Origin: JACCZX01 sp963801035
Lineage (GTDB): Bacteria; Pseudomonadota; Gammaproteobacteria; Burkholderiales; Burkholderiaceae_F
Reading direction: 5' to 3'
Length of the DNA stretch: 64,000 nt
Assembly: GCA_963801035.1 (NCBI GenBank)
Contig: CAWDDF010000010.1
Coordinates: forward strand, 310,001 to 374,000
The translations under genes were made by a program, and so were the position numbers. Shown here in pieces: positions 1 through 10,354 of this stretch. How positions within the stretch are numbered: position 1 is the stretch's first letter; each line of letters starts with the position of its first letter. The notes under the pieces were generated by a model, which was not told the origin of the DNA, did not search any database, and saw nothing but the letters and a program-made list of their open reading frames with translations.

Positions 1-375
1 AAGAGCGGCGCCGCTGCAGCGGTCGTCGCGTGGCTACCTGAAGATAAGACCTCGACATCGTTTCAGACGCTGCGCCGCTTGCAACTTGCAGCGCAAAACA
101 TGAAGCGCGATCCGGGGTTGGTGTTTTTGCTGCGCTCACCGACATCGCGCAACATTGCATCACCGGCCCCGCTGCGTATCGAGCTCGTTGCCTGCGAGCG
201 AGGAGTGACGCTCGAAATTTTTAAGCGGCGTGGCATGCCGGTGCATTCGATGGTGCAGCTTGCGCTGCCGGGCCCTGCAGCGCGACGCTTCGATGCGCCA
301 CTTGAAGAACGCGACGGCGAAGAAGCTTCAGAAGTCGTAACGACCCATGCTGTGGATTGCCGTTTGTCTGCCTGA
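1..375 (+). CDS. imuA: ImuA, C-terminal part (5' end outside window)
   Basis: The window opens inside this reading frame, and about 124 C-terminal residues are visible. ImuA is the RecA/SulA-like accessory protein of the SOS-induced ImuA-ImuB-DnaE2 translesion mutasome. The visible stretch contains AVVAWLPED followed by LRRLQLAAQ, then a segment on pre- and post-strand beta elements (LVFLLRSP, LRIELVAC) of the kind found at the end of RecA-like ImuA proteins. The nucleotide-binding region lies upstream and cannot be inspected. The gene overlaps imuB by 29 bp, so the two are probably translationally coupled. Identification rests on this sequence and on the imuB-dnaE2 neighbours. Confidence 0.85.
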   Translation, partial: KSGAAAAVVAWLPEDKTSTSFQTLRRLQLAAQNMKRDPGLVFLLRSPTSRNIASPAPLRIELVACERGVTLEIFKRRGMPVHSMVQLALPGPAARRFDAPLEERDGEEASEVVTTHAVDCRLSA

Positions 376-1834
376 GCTGCCGCTTGAAGTGGTGGCGGCC
401 GATGCAGTGCCGCTCGCGGTATGTGATGCATCGCACGTACTGCTCGTCAACCGCAGCGCACGCGAGGCCGGTGTGCAGCCGCAGATGAGGCGTGCGACCG
501 CACTGGCGATCTGTCCGCATCTGCATATCAGGACGCGCGAGCTTGCGCAGGAAAATCAGGCGCTGCAAGCGATCGCCGCGTGGGCGCAGCGCTTTACGCC
601 GAACGTTGCGCTGGTGCCGCCGTGTGAGGAATCCGACGCCGATCTTGCATCGGGACTGCTGCTTGAAATTTCCGGCAGCGTGAAGCTCTTTAATGGTCAC
701 AGGAGCATCGTCAAGAATTTGCGTGTGGGTCTTGCGCAGCAGGGATACGCAGCGCAGATGGCGCTGGCGCCGGTGCCGCAGGCAGCGTGGATGCTGGCGT
801 GTGCTTCACGCGACGGTGAAGTGCCGCAGGTCAATGAAGTGAGCGAGTTGCCAGCCGCGCTGGCCGATCTGCCAGTGTGGTTGCTCGGGCCGGGACGCCC
901 GCACTGGGATGCGCTGCGCGGCATCGGCGTGACGCGTATTGCAGATCTGCGGCAGCTTCCGCGCAGCGGGATCGCGCGGCGATTTTCTGCGCGACTACTG
1001 GACGAATTCGATCGCGCAATGGGACGCAAGCCCGATCCACGCGTGTGGTTCATCGCGCCGCCGGTATTCGAAGCCAGGCTCGAGCTTTTGGCACGTGTCG
1101 ATCACGCCGAAGCTTTGCTGTTCGCCGCGCGCCGGATGATCGTGCAGATGACCGGCTGGCTCGCGGCGCGCCACGCGGCGACGCGCACGATCGAATTCAC
1201 GCTGGTGCACGAAGACCATGATCCGTCGCCGCTCACAGTGCATCTGGCCGATGCGTCCAATGACGAAGAGCGAATGACGGCGCTGCTGCGCGAGCTGCTC
1301 GGCCGCACGCAACTTGCTGCACCGGTATACGAGCTGTATCTGCGCTGTGCGCAGATCGTGCCGTCGCAGCTTTCGCATGGAGAACTATTTGCGACTGCGC
1401 GTGGCGAGCAGGAGAGCTTGCTGCGCCTGATCGAGCGATTGCAGGCACGCCTTGGTCCGGACTCGGTCGTACAGCTCGAGCCGCGCGACGATTACCGCCC
1501 CGAGCATTCGTTTCGCGAATTGCCGATCGGCCGCGCGAGCGCGTCGCGTTCATCTGAGAGTGATAACGCAGCATCGCGTCCGCTGTGGCTGTTGCCCGAG
1601 CCGATACCGCTGTCAGAACATCAGCATCGTCCGGTCTATGGCACGCCGCTGACGCTTCTGAGTGGGCCGGAGCGAATCGAAAGCGGATGGTGGGATGGGC
1701 AGTGGGCCGAGCGCGATTACTTTGTCGCGCGCGATGAGCAACATGCGCTGCTGTGGATTTTTCGGCCGCGCGTGCTTCGGTCTGCAGGTGCCGCTGCGCG
1801 TGCGCACTGGTATCTGCACGGAAAGTTTGGATGA
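347..1834 (+). CDS. imuB: ImuB, inactive Y-family polymerase of the mutasome
   Basis: This 495-residue protein belongs to the Y-family polymerase superfamily (ImuB/DinB-like), the hub that bridges ImuA, DnaE2 and the beta clamp during SOS translesion synthesis. The N-terminus (MLWIAVCLPELPLEVV) has the position of the first DinB active-site strand but no metal-binding aspartate. The second palm motif, where active enzymes have an Asp-Glu pair, reads LLLEISGSVKLF. Both features agree with the known catalytic inactivity of ImuB. Residues about 185-215 contain the helix-hairpin-helix-like segment (ALRGIGVTRIADLRQLP). QLSHGELF near residue 345 could be a degenerate clamp-binding motif (inference). 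The stop codon lies in the first bases of the dispersed repeat that fills the imuB-dnaE2 gap. Confidence 0.93.
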   Translation: MLWIAVCLPELPLEVVAADAVPLAVCDASHVLLVNRSAREAGVQPQMRRATALAICPHLHIRTRELAQENQALQAIAAWAQRFTPNVALVPPCEESDADLASGLLLEISGSVKLFNGHRSIVKNLRVGLAQQGYAAQMALAPVPQAAWMLACASRDGEVPQVNEVSELPAALADLPVWLLGPGRPHWDALRGIGVTRIADLRQLPRSGIARRFSARLLDEFDRAMGRKPDPRVWFIAPPVFEARLELLARVDHAEALLFAARRMIVQMTGWLAARHAATRTIEFTLVHEDHDPSPLTVHLADASNDEERMTALLRELLGRTQLAAPVYELYLRCAQIVPSQLSHGELFATARGEQESLLRLIERLQARLGPDSVVQLEPRDDYRPEHSFRELPIGRASASRSSESDNAASRPLWLLPEPIPLSEHQHRPVYGTPLTLLSGPERIESGWWDGQWAERDYFVARDEQHALLWIFRPRVLRSAGAAARAHWYLHGKFG

Positions 1835-1905
1835 GCGCTCCGCAGGGCCGCCCCAAGGAGCGCTCGCTCCCGCTTGGCGGGACAGCGCGCAGCGCGAAGG
1901 GTGCA
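1830..1905 (+). repeat. Dispersed GC-rich repeat, copy A (imuB-dnaE2 spacer)
   Basis: This is one of at least four copies of a roughly 70-bp element. It begins GATGAGCG, continues through a GGCCGCCCCAAGG core, then GCTCCCGCTTGGCGGG, and ends GCGCGCAGCG..GGGTGC. It aligns closely with the copy at 40840-40917 and recognisably with those at 32351-32421 and (minus strand) 17890-17957. Here it supplies the imuB stop codon and fills the spacer before the dnaE2 start. Confidence 0.8.
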
Positions 1906-1910
1906 TTGTG

Positions 1911-4900
1911 ATGATCAGCAGCAACCTTCCTGGTTATGCCGAGCTGCACTGCGTAACGAACTTCAGCTTCCTGCGTGGCGCTTCGCACGGCGAAGAGCTG
2001 GTCGAGCGCGCCGCGGCGCTCGGCTACGCGGCACTGGCGATCACCGACGAGTGTTCGGTGGCGGGCGTCGTGCGCGCGCATGTCGAAGCCAAAGAGCATG
2101 GAGTGCATCTGATCATCGGCAGCGAAATCAATCTGCTGACTGCAGGCGGCGAGCCGTACGCAAAACTCGTGCTGCTGGCGACCGATCGCGCCGCTTACGG
2201 CAACCTGTCCGAATTGATCACGCTGGCTCGCACGCGCGCCGAAAAAGGAAGCTATCGGGCGTACGCCTCCGATCTCGAAGGAAAAGCACCGGGTCATCCG
2301 CATCTGCAGAATCTGCCCGGCTGCCTGGCTTTGCTGATTCCGACGGCCGACGCCTCGTTCGAACAATTGTTCGGGCAGGCGATGTGGCTGAAGACGTGGT
2401 TTCCTGAGCGCTGCTGGATCGCGGTGGAAAATCTTTTGCGCGCTACCGACGGTCCGCTGATCGAACGCATCGAGCGCGTTGGAAGCATCACCGGCGTGCC
2501 GCTGGTCGCCGCCGGCGATGTGCATATGCATCTGCGCTCGCGAAAGCCGGTGCTCGATGTGGCTGCTGCGATCAGGCTGGGGAAAACGGTAGCCGAGTGC
2601 GGTTTCGCGCTGGCTTCGAACGCCGAGCAGTATCTGCGGCCACGCGTGCGGCTGGCGCAGCTGTATGCGCCCGAGTGGCTGGATGAGACGCTGAGGATCG
2701 CCGCGCGCTGTCAGTTCTCGCTGAACGAACTGCGCTACGAGTATCCGGAAGAGATCGTGCCGCCCGGCGCGACCTTGACCAGCCATCTGCGTGCGCTGAC
2801 CGAAGCCGGCGCGCGCGAGCGGTTTCCTGAAGGCGTGCCTCCTGCGGTGCGCGCGCAGATCGAAAAAGAGCTCGCGCTGGTTGCCGAGCTGAAATACGAA
2901 GCGTTTTTTCTGACGATCGAGGATGTGGTGCGCTTTGCGCGCTCGCAAGGCATTTTGTGCCAGGGCCGCGGCTCGGCTGCCAACTCGGTGGTGTGCTACT
3001 GCCTGCGCATCACCGAAGTCGATCCGCGCCGCTGCAACGTTCTGTTCGAGCGCTTCATCAGCCGCGAGCGCAACGAGCCGCCGGATATCGATGTCGACTT
3101 CGAGCATCAGCGGCGCGAAGAAGTCATTCAATACATCTACAACAAATACGGGCGCGATCGCGCGGCTCTGGCCGCGACCGTCATCTGCTATCGCTCGCGC
3201 AGCGTGCTGCGCGATGTCGGCAAAGCGCTCGGGTTCGATCCGCAGCGCATCGATCAGGTCGCCAAAAACCACCAGTGGTGGGATAGCGGCCAGCGTCACG
3301 GCAAGGGAATGATCGAAGCGGGGTTCGACCCCGACAGCTTTGCGATCCGCCAGTGGCTGACAATCGCCGACGAGCTGCGCGGCTTTCCGCGGCATCTGTC
3401 GCAGCATGTCGGCGGCTTCGTGATTGCGCGCACCAAGCTGTCGCGCCTGGTGCCGATCGAAAACGCCGCGATGGAAGACCGCTGCGTCATTCAATGGGAC
3501 AAGGACGATCTCGAATCGCTGGGTTTGCTGAAGGTCGATGTGCTGGCGCTTGGCATGCTGTCGGCTACGCGCCGCTCGCTCGAATTCATCGCGCAGAAAC
3601 TCGGCCGGCCGTTTGCGATGAGCGATATTCCCGACGGCGACGATGACACCTACGACATGATCTGCGAAGCCGACACGATCGGCACCTTCCAGATCGAATC
3701 GCGCGCGCAGATGACGATGCTGCCGCGCTTAAAGCCGCGCTGTTATTACGACCTGGTGGTCGAAGTCGCGATCGTGCGGCCGGGTCCGATTCAGGGCGGC
3801 ATGGTGCATCCGTATCTGCGCCGGCGCGACGGCAAGGAAGATATTGACTATCCAAATGAAGCGATCAAATCGGTGCTCGAACGAACACTCGGCGTTCCGA
3901 TCTTTCAGGAGCAGGTGATGCAGCTCGCGATCGTCGCGGCCGATTACACGCCGGGCGAAGCCGATCAGCTGCGCCGCTCGATGGCGGCGTGGAAACGCAA
4001 AGGCGGGCTCGGGCCGCACAAAGAACGACTGATTTCGCGCATGACAGCCAAGGGATACAAGCTCGAATATGCGGAACGCATCTTCAAGCAGATCGAAGGG
4101 TTCGGCGAATACGGATTTCCGGAAAGTCACGCGGCGAGCTTTGCATTGCTGGCGTATGTGTCGTGCTGGATCAAGCGGCATCATCCCGATGCGTTTCTCG
4201 CCGGGCTGCTGAACAGCCAGCCGATGGGGTTCTATGCGCCCGCACAACTGGTGCAGGACGCGCGCCGGCACGGTGTCGAGGTGCGCGCCGTCGACGTGAC
4301 GATCAGTCAGGTCGAATCGACGCTCGAGCCGCCTGAGATCTGAATCAGACATGCAGGCGGTGCGACTTGGATTGAATCGCATCAGCGGGCTCAAGGAAGA
4401 CTTCGATCAAGCGCATCGTCGAGGCCCGCAAAGAACGCGCATTCGACAACGTCGAAGACATGGCGATGCGGGCGCAGCTGAATTCATTCGAGCTCGAAGC
4501 GCTTGCCGCAAGTGGAGCGCTCGCCACGCTTGCCGGCCATCGGCATCAGGCCGGCTGGGAAGCGCTCGGTGTCGAGACGCGACGCACGCAGATGCTGAAG
4601 CCTGCACGTTTCCCGGAGCCAAGAATCGAGCTTGCGCCACCAACCGAAGGCGCCGACATCGTCGCCGATTATGAGCGGCTCGGCCTGACGCTCGGCCGCC
4701 ATCCGCTGGCTCTGCTGCGGCCGCGGCTGGCAAAAATGAAAATGAGAACTTCGGCCGAGCTGCAAACCATCCCGAGCGGACGGCTCGCGCGCGCGTGCGG
4801 CATCGTCACCCATCGGCAGCGGCCACAGACCGCCAAGGGCTCGGTGTTCGTGACGATCGAAGACGAAACCGGGCCGGTCAATATCATTTTCTGGAACGAT

Positions 4901-5062
4901 ATTTTCGAGCGTGAGCGCAAGGTGGTTGTCGGCTCGACGCTGCTGGGCGTGCATGGCGTATGGCAATCCGAAGCCGGCGTCATGCATCTGCTGGCAAAGC
5001 GCGCGACCGATTATTCGCGCCTGCTCGGACGGCTTGCTACTTCGTCGCGCGATTTTCACTAA
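1911..5062 (+). pseudogene. dnaE2: Error-prone DNA polymerase DnaE2 (ImuC), split by two frame changes
   Basis: DnaE2 is the C-family polymerase that performs the mutagenic synthesis step of the ImuABC mutasome. The first frame (1911-4343, 811 codons) has the PHP domain (AELHCVTNFSFLRGASH), the palm with active-site aspartates in PPDIDVDF near residue 391 and a third candidate in KVDVLALG, and the fingers/HhH region (GFGEYGFPESHAASF). It stops at 4341-4343. Homology continues after skipping one base (MQAVRLGLNRISGLKEDF, from about 4342 to 4404). It then needs one more skipped base to reach IKRIVEARKERAF and the C-terminal frame (from about 4408, annotated ATG 4460, to 5062), which includes the OB-fold (SVFVTIEDETGPVNIIFW). 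Joined, the product is about 1050 residues, normal for DnaE2. As written, only the truncated first part could be made. The cause may be sequencing indels or true decay. Confidence 0.88.
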
Positions 5063-5110
5063 GACTTCACTAATACAATCGTCGGCGCCAAAGTCGAATC
5101 AGGAGACACC

Positions 5111-7523
5111 GTGCGCGCACGTTTTGCCGGCTTCGCAATCTTGCTGGTCATCGTCGCGCTGCTCGCGGTGCTGCTGTGGTATCGGCAAGCGAGCCTGCCG
5201 GTGCATGAAGGAACGTTCATTGTCACGGGTCTGCAGCAACCGGTGCGCATCGATCGTGACGACGCATGGCATTCCGACCATCGTTGCAGCGAACGAACGA
5301 GACGCGACCTTTGCGTTGGGTTACGTGCACGCACAGGATCGGCTATGGCAAATGGAAATAAATCGCCGTATTGCCGCCGGGCGCCTGGCGGAAGTGCTGG
5401 GAGAGCCCGCGCTCGATACCGACAAGTTCCTGCGCACTATCGGCATCGCACGTACGGCGCAAAGCATTTATCAAAACCTCGACGCCGAGCATCGCGACTT
5501 GCTCGATGCCTACGCCGCAGGCGTCAACGCGTACTTGAGTAAACGAGGCGGACCGCTGCCGCCGGAGTTTTTTTTGACACGAGCGCCGAAGCCCGAGCCG
5601 TGGACGCCGGCCGATTCGATCGGCTGGTCGCTGATGATGGCGTGGGATCTGGCGCGCTATTCGTACTCGCGTGAATTACGGCGCTTGCAGTTGGCGCAGC
5701 GGTTTTCGGTAGCGGAGATCAACGATTTCTATCCGCCGTATCCCGGCGACTCCGCGCCGGCGACGGCCGACTATGCCGAGATGTATCGATTGCTCGGCAT
5801 CAAAGCCACCTCGGTAACCGCATTGACCCCGCCTGCCTTCGCTTTCGGTGATGGCGAAGCACTCGGCTCGAACAATTGGGTCGTATCGGGCAAGCGCACC
5901 GTCAGCGGCAAGCCAATGGTGGCAAACGATCCGCATCTCGGACTGACCACACCTTCGGTTTGGTATTTCGCCGGCCTGCAGGCGCCGGGTTTGAGGGTGA
6001 TGGGAGCGACGCTGCCTGGAGTTCCCGGTGTTGTTCTCGGCCGCAACGATCGAATCGCCTGGGCGTTTACGAACACCGGCGTCGATCAGCAGGATCTTTA
6101 TCTCGAACGCATCAATCCCGAACAGGCCGACGAATATCAGACGCCGGAAGGCTGGGCACGCTTTGCGACACGCATCGAGCACATCCGCGTCAAGGGCAGC
6201 GACGATGTTGAATTGACGGTACGCGAGACGCGGCATGGCCCGGTGATCAGCGGGCTAACCAGCGTTGAAAAAGGATTCAAGCAGCCGCAGTTTGCGCTTG
6301 CGTTGCGCTGGGCCGCGCTTGAGCCCAGTGACACGACGATCGCAGCGATCCGCGCGCTGAACAAAGCACGCAATATTGATCAGGCGGAGCGAGCGCTCAG
6401 CGCTTTTCAGATCGTCACTCAATCGGCATTGATTGCGGATGTCGACGGCAAGATCGGAATGGTCGTCACTGGTCGCATACCGATGCGTGATCGAGCCAAT
6501 GATCTGCATGGTCTCGTACCCGCCCCGGGATGGGACGCGCGCTATGACTGGCGTGGATACGTGCCGGCCGAGCAGGCACCCAGGATGCGCGATCCTGCCA
6601 ACGGATTGATCGTCACCGCAAATCACAAGGTGGTGTCGTCCAAGTATGCGCACCATCTGACGTACGACTGGTTCCTGCCGTATCGGGCGCAGCGTGTCGA
6701 GCAACTGCTTGAAGCGCGCGGCAAACACGACGTCGGCACGTTCAAGACGATTCAGGCGGATGTCACTTCATTCGCGGCGCGCGATATGTGGGCCTTGGTG
6801 AAGGATGCACAGCCTCAGACCGAGGCCGGGCGTGACGCGCTTGCGCGGCTCGCCGCATGGGACTTTCAGATGAAGCGGGATGCGCCCGAGCCGTTGATCT
6901 ATCACGCGTGGATGCGCGAGCTCAAGCATCGGATCTTTGCCGATGACCTCGGTGCATTGACCGATGATTTCGTCGATCAGGCCGAGCTTACGTCTACGTT
7001 GCTACACGTATTGTCCGGCCGCGCGAAGGCGCGCGACTGGTGCGACGATCGGTCAACGGGGCAGCGCTTCGAGACATGCCGCACGCTGGCGAGTGACGCG
7101 CTCGACGCGTCGGTGACGCAGCTCACTCAAGCTTCGGGCCGCGACGTGGCTGGGCTGCGATGGGGCGACGCGCATCGTGCCACTGGCGAACACCGACCGA
7201 TGTCGAGCGTGCCTGGACTGAGCCGCCTGTTTGAGCTGCGTATCGCTTACCCCGGAGATACGCACACGGTTAACGTCGGTGCGCTGTCACATCGCACCGA
7301 AGCTCCGTTCTCTACGCGACATACCGCCACTTTGCGCGCGATATACGACTTCGCCGCGCTCGAATCGAATTCGGTGTGGGTGGGCTCGAGCGGGCAGGTC
7401 GGCAATCCTTTTTCGGACCTTTATGGGTCGATGCAGCATCTGTGGCGCGATGTTCTGTATCTGCCGATGCGTCCGCCGTCAGCGCGCGACGCGGTGACGC
7501 TCGAACTAAAGCCGCGGCGCTAG
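5111..7523 (+). pseudogene. Penicillin acylase family N-terminal-nucleophile hydrolase, one frame change
   Basis: The family consists of Ntn hydrolases that self-cleave into two chains and hydrolyse amide bonds (beta-lactams, acyl-homoserine lactones or other N-acyl compounds). Translation from GTG 5111, preceded by AGGAGA, gives a membrane anchor or signal (FAGFAILLVIVALLAVLLWY), then VTGLQQPVRIDRD. Near 5260-5270 one base must be skipped to continue into HGIPTIVAANE and ALGYVHAQDRLWQME, the typical alpha-chain start. The self-cleavage site is LGSNNWVVSG, with the nucleophilic Ser encoded at 5868-5870. The beta chain carries KPMVANDPHLGL and GVVLGRNDRIAW. Corrected length is about 803 residues, normal for the family. 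The main open frame runs to 7523. The substrate cannot be told from the sequence. Confidence 0.87.
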
Positions 7524-7636
7524 TTGCCGCTCGCGACACGGCAGCGGGTTAACCCGTTGCACGCGGCGTTTGACGCTGCATGCCGGATGTAGGCATCATG
7601 TCCGGCTTTCCGCACACTCTCTTTAGGAGAACGTCG

Positions 7637-9209
7637 ATGCGTCTCGCTATCGCCGCACTTGTCGCAGCACTTTCCATCGCACCGCTCGCGCATGCCAAGA
7701 CGTTGCGCTGGGCCAGCCAGGGCGACATCCTCACGATGGACCCGCACGCGCAAAACGAAGGGCTTAACAACACCGCCAACTCTTATATCTACGAACCGCT
7801 CGTGACCTACAACGAGAAGTTCGAAGTCGTGCCGGCGCTTTCGACCGACTGGAAACAGGAGACGCCGTTGATCTGGCGCTTCAATCTGCGCCAGGGCGTC
7901 AAGTTTCACGACGGCTCGCCTTTGACGGCGGCCGATGTCGTGTTCTCTATCGATCGTGCGATGCAGCCAACGTCGAACTTCCGCCAGTACACCGTCGGCG
8001 TTCAGCGCGCGCATGCGGTTGATGACAATACGGTGATCATTTACACGACGGTGCCCAATCCGGTGCTGCTGCGCCAGCTGACCGAGTTGCGGATCGTGAA
8101 CAAGGCCTGGGCCGAGAAGAACAAAGTCGTCGCGCCGCAGAACTTCGTGCAGAAGGAAGAAACGTATGCGGCGCGCAATGCGAACGGCACCGGTCCGTTC
8201 ATGCTGAAGTCGCGCGAGGTGGATATCAAGACGGTATTCGTTGCAAATCCCAACTGGTGGGGGGCGAAGACCAAAAAGGGCAACGTCACCGAAGTCGTTT
8301 ACACGCCGATCAAATCGGACTCGACGCGGACGGCGGCTTTGCTATCGGGAGAAATCGACTTCCTGCTCGATCCCGTGCCACAGGACATCGCACGCCTGAA
8401 GCAGACCCCGTCCGATGAAGGTGGTCGAAGGCGCTGAAAACCGCACGATCTTCATCGGCATGGACCAGTCGCGCGACGAGCTGCAATACAGCGACGTCAA
8501 GGGCAAGAATCCGTTCAAGGACTTGCGCGTGCGGCAGGCGCTTTATCACGCGATCGATATCGAAGGCATCAAGCGAGCGGTGATGCGTGGCTCGTCGGAT
8601 CCGACCGGCGCAATCATCCAGCGCGCGGTCAACGGCTGGACTCCTGCGGCGCACGAGCGGCTTCCGTACGATGAGAAGAAGGCGAAAGAGCTATTGACTG
8701 CGGCCGGCTATCCGAACGGCTTTTCAGTCACGCTCGATTGCCCGAATAACCGCTACATCAACGACGAAGAGATCTGCAAGGCACTGGTGTCGATGTGGGC
8801 GAAGCTTGGATTGAAGGTGTCACTGAATGCGATGCCTCGGGCCACCTACTTCCCGAAAATTCAGAAGCACGACACATCGCTTTATTTGCTTGGCTGGGGT
8901 GTACCGACGTTTGACGCGCTGTACTCGCTGCAGTCATTACCGATGACTGTCGGCAAAGGCGGCGACGGAAACTTCAATCTTGGGCGCGTCAGCAATCCCG
9001 AGTTCGACAAGCTGGTCGAAGCGATCAAGGGCGAAGTCGATGTCAAGAAGCGCAATCAGATGATCGCCGACGCATTGCTCTTGCATAACAGGCAGGTGAT
9101 GCACATCCCTCTGCACAACCAGGTCATTCCTTGGGCGATGCGCAAGAACGTCAACGTCGTGCATCGCGCCGACAACCGGCTTGAAGTCCAGTGGGTGCGA
9201 ATCGACTAG
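7637..9209 (+). pseudogene. ABC peptide-type substrate-binding protein (family 5), one frame change
   Basis: This is a DppA/OppA-type periplasmic binding protein. ATG 7637 follows a TAGGAGA ribosome site and starts a Sec signal peptide ending LAHA. Family 5 features include LRWASQGDILTMDPHAQNE, the WRFNLRQGVKFHDGSP motif and DVVFSIDRA. The first frame ends at 8437 after QDIARLKQTPS. The second frame (from 8415) continues MKVVEGAENRTIFIGMDQSRDEL. Aligned to the paralogue at 11585, one extra base near 8413-8414 accounts for the break with no missing residues. Corrected length is about 523 residues. It heads the importer operon and is followed by a terminator. Probable substrates are di- or oligopeptides or similar acyl compounds. 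Confidence 0.88.
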
Positions 9210-9230
9210 CCTGACTGAAGCATTGCAATT

Positions 9231-9265
9231 GGGTCGTTCACCGAAAAGTGTGCGACCCTTTTTTT
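9231..9265 (+). terminator. Rho-independent terminator after the first binding protein
   Basis: GGGTCG pairs with CGACCC (outer stem), with an inner CAC/GTG stem, followed by seven T (9259-9265). It lies between the binding-protein gene and the permease gene, so it may partly terminate transcription and keep binding protein in excess over permease, or separate two transcripts. Confidence 0.8.
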
Positions 9266-9285
9266 GGCTGCTCTAATATCATTCA

Positions 9286-10269
9286 ATGGCCGCCTTTATC
9301 GTTCGCCGCCTGCTGCAAGCGATTATCGTCATGCTGGTTGTGGCGCTGATTGCCTTCCTGCTTTTTCAGTATGTCGGCGATCCGGTATCGCAAATGCTGG
9401 GACAGGACGCGACGCCTGAGGATCGGGCTCGATTGCGCGGCGACCTGGGCCTCGATCAGCCGTTCTACGTTCAATTCGGGCACTTCATCGGCAATGCGAT
9501 ACAGGGAGATTTTGGGATCAGCCTGCGTCAGGGCCGCGCAGTGTCGACACTGATCAAGGAGCGCTTGCCCGCCACGCTCGAGCTCGCCTTTGCCGCGGCG
9601 TTGATCGCGATCGTTGTGGGGATTCCGATGGGCGTCTATACGGCGCTGCGGAAGGATTCATGGTTCTCGCACTTTCTGCTCGCGGTATCGCTGGTTGGAA
9701 TCTCACTTCCGACATTTCTGATCGGAATCCTGTTGATCCTCGTGTTCGCCGTGATGCTTGGCGTGCTGCCGTCCTATGGGCGGGGCGATACCGTGCAGCT
9801 CGGCTGGTGGAGCACTGGCCTGCTGACGACTACCGGCTGGAAGCATTTGATCCTGCCTGCAATCACACTGTGCCTGTTCCAGCTGACACTGATCATGCGT
9901 CTGGTTCGGTCGGAGATGATGGAGGTGCTGCGCACCGACTACATCAAGTTCGCGCGCGCACGCGGTTTGACCGATCGCGCTGTGCACTTTGGTCACGCAT
10001 TGAAGAACACGTTGGTTCCGGTCATCACGATCACCGGACTGCAGCTCGGCGGGATCATCGCCTTTGCGATCGTTACCGAGACGGTATTCCAATGGCCCGG
10101 CATGGGGCTGCTATTCATTCAGTCCGTGCAGTTTGCAGATATTCCGGTAATGGCGGCGTACCTCTGCCTGATCGCATTGGTATTCGTGCTGATCAATCTG
10201 ATCGTTGATTTGCTGTACTTTGCTGTGGACCCGCGACTGCGCATCGACCGCGCCGCCGCGGCACACTGA
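9286..10269 (+). CDS. Dipeptide-type ABC transporter permease, DppB-like
   Basis: This inner-membrane permease (327 residues) of the DppB/OppB family forms the translocation pore with the DppC-like protein encoded at 13199. The N-terminal helix (RRLLQAIIVMLVVALIAFLLF) is followed by a large periplasmic segment with GDFGISLRQGRAV and then five further hydrophobic segments. The cytoplasmic EAA-type loop is recognisable in FARARGLTDRAVHFGHALKN. No Shine-Dalgarno sequence precedes the ATG; a TAATAT hexamer ends six bases upstream, so a leaderless transcript is possible (inference). It lies downstream of a terminator that separates it from the first binding protein. Confidence 0.93.
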   Translation: MAAFIVRRLLQAIIVMLVVALIAFLLFQYVGDPVSQMLGQDATPEDRARLRGDLGLDQPFYVQFGHFIGNAIQGDFGISLRQGRAVSTLIKERLPATLELAFAAALIAIVVGIPMGVYTALRKDSWFSHFLLAVSLVGISLPTFLIGILLILVFAVMLGVLPSYGRGDTVQLGWWSTGLLTTTGWKHLILPAITLCLFQLTLIMRLVRSEMMEVLRTDYIKFARARGLTDRAVHFGHALKNTLVPVITITGLQLGGIIAFAIVTETVFQWPGMGLLFIQSVQFADIPVMAAYLCLIALVFVLINLIVDLLYFAVDPRLRIDRAAAAH

Positions 10270-10354
10270 ACTATCTCAGGACCGCTGACGTTCACTTTGT
10301 TCGCTGCCTTTTGAAGGGCTGCGCCGTGCGTTTCAGGCATCCGCGCGGGTATTA

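Noticed and set aside
1233..3494. 753-codon open frame on the minus strand opposite imuB and dnaE2
   Set aside because: Its sequence has no recognisable domain order and mirrors the codon pattern of the convincing plus-strand genes; long antisense frames are common in GC-rich DNA.
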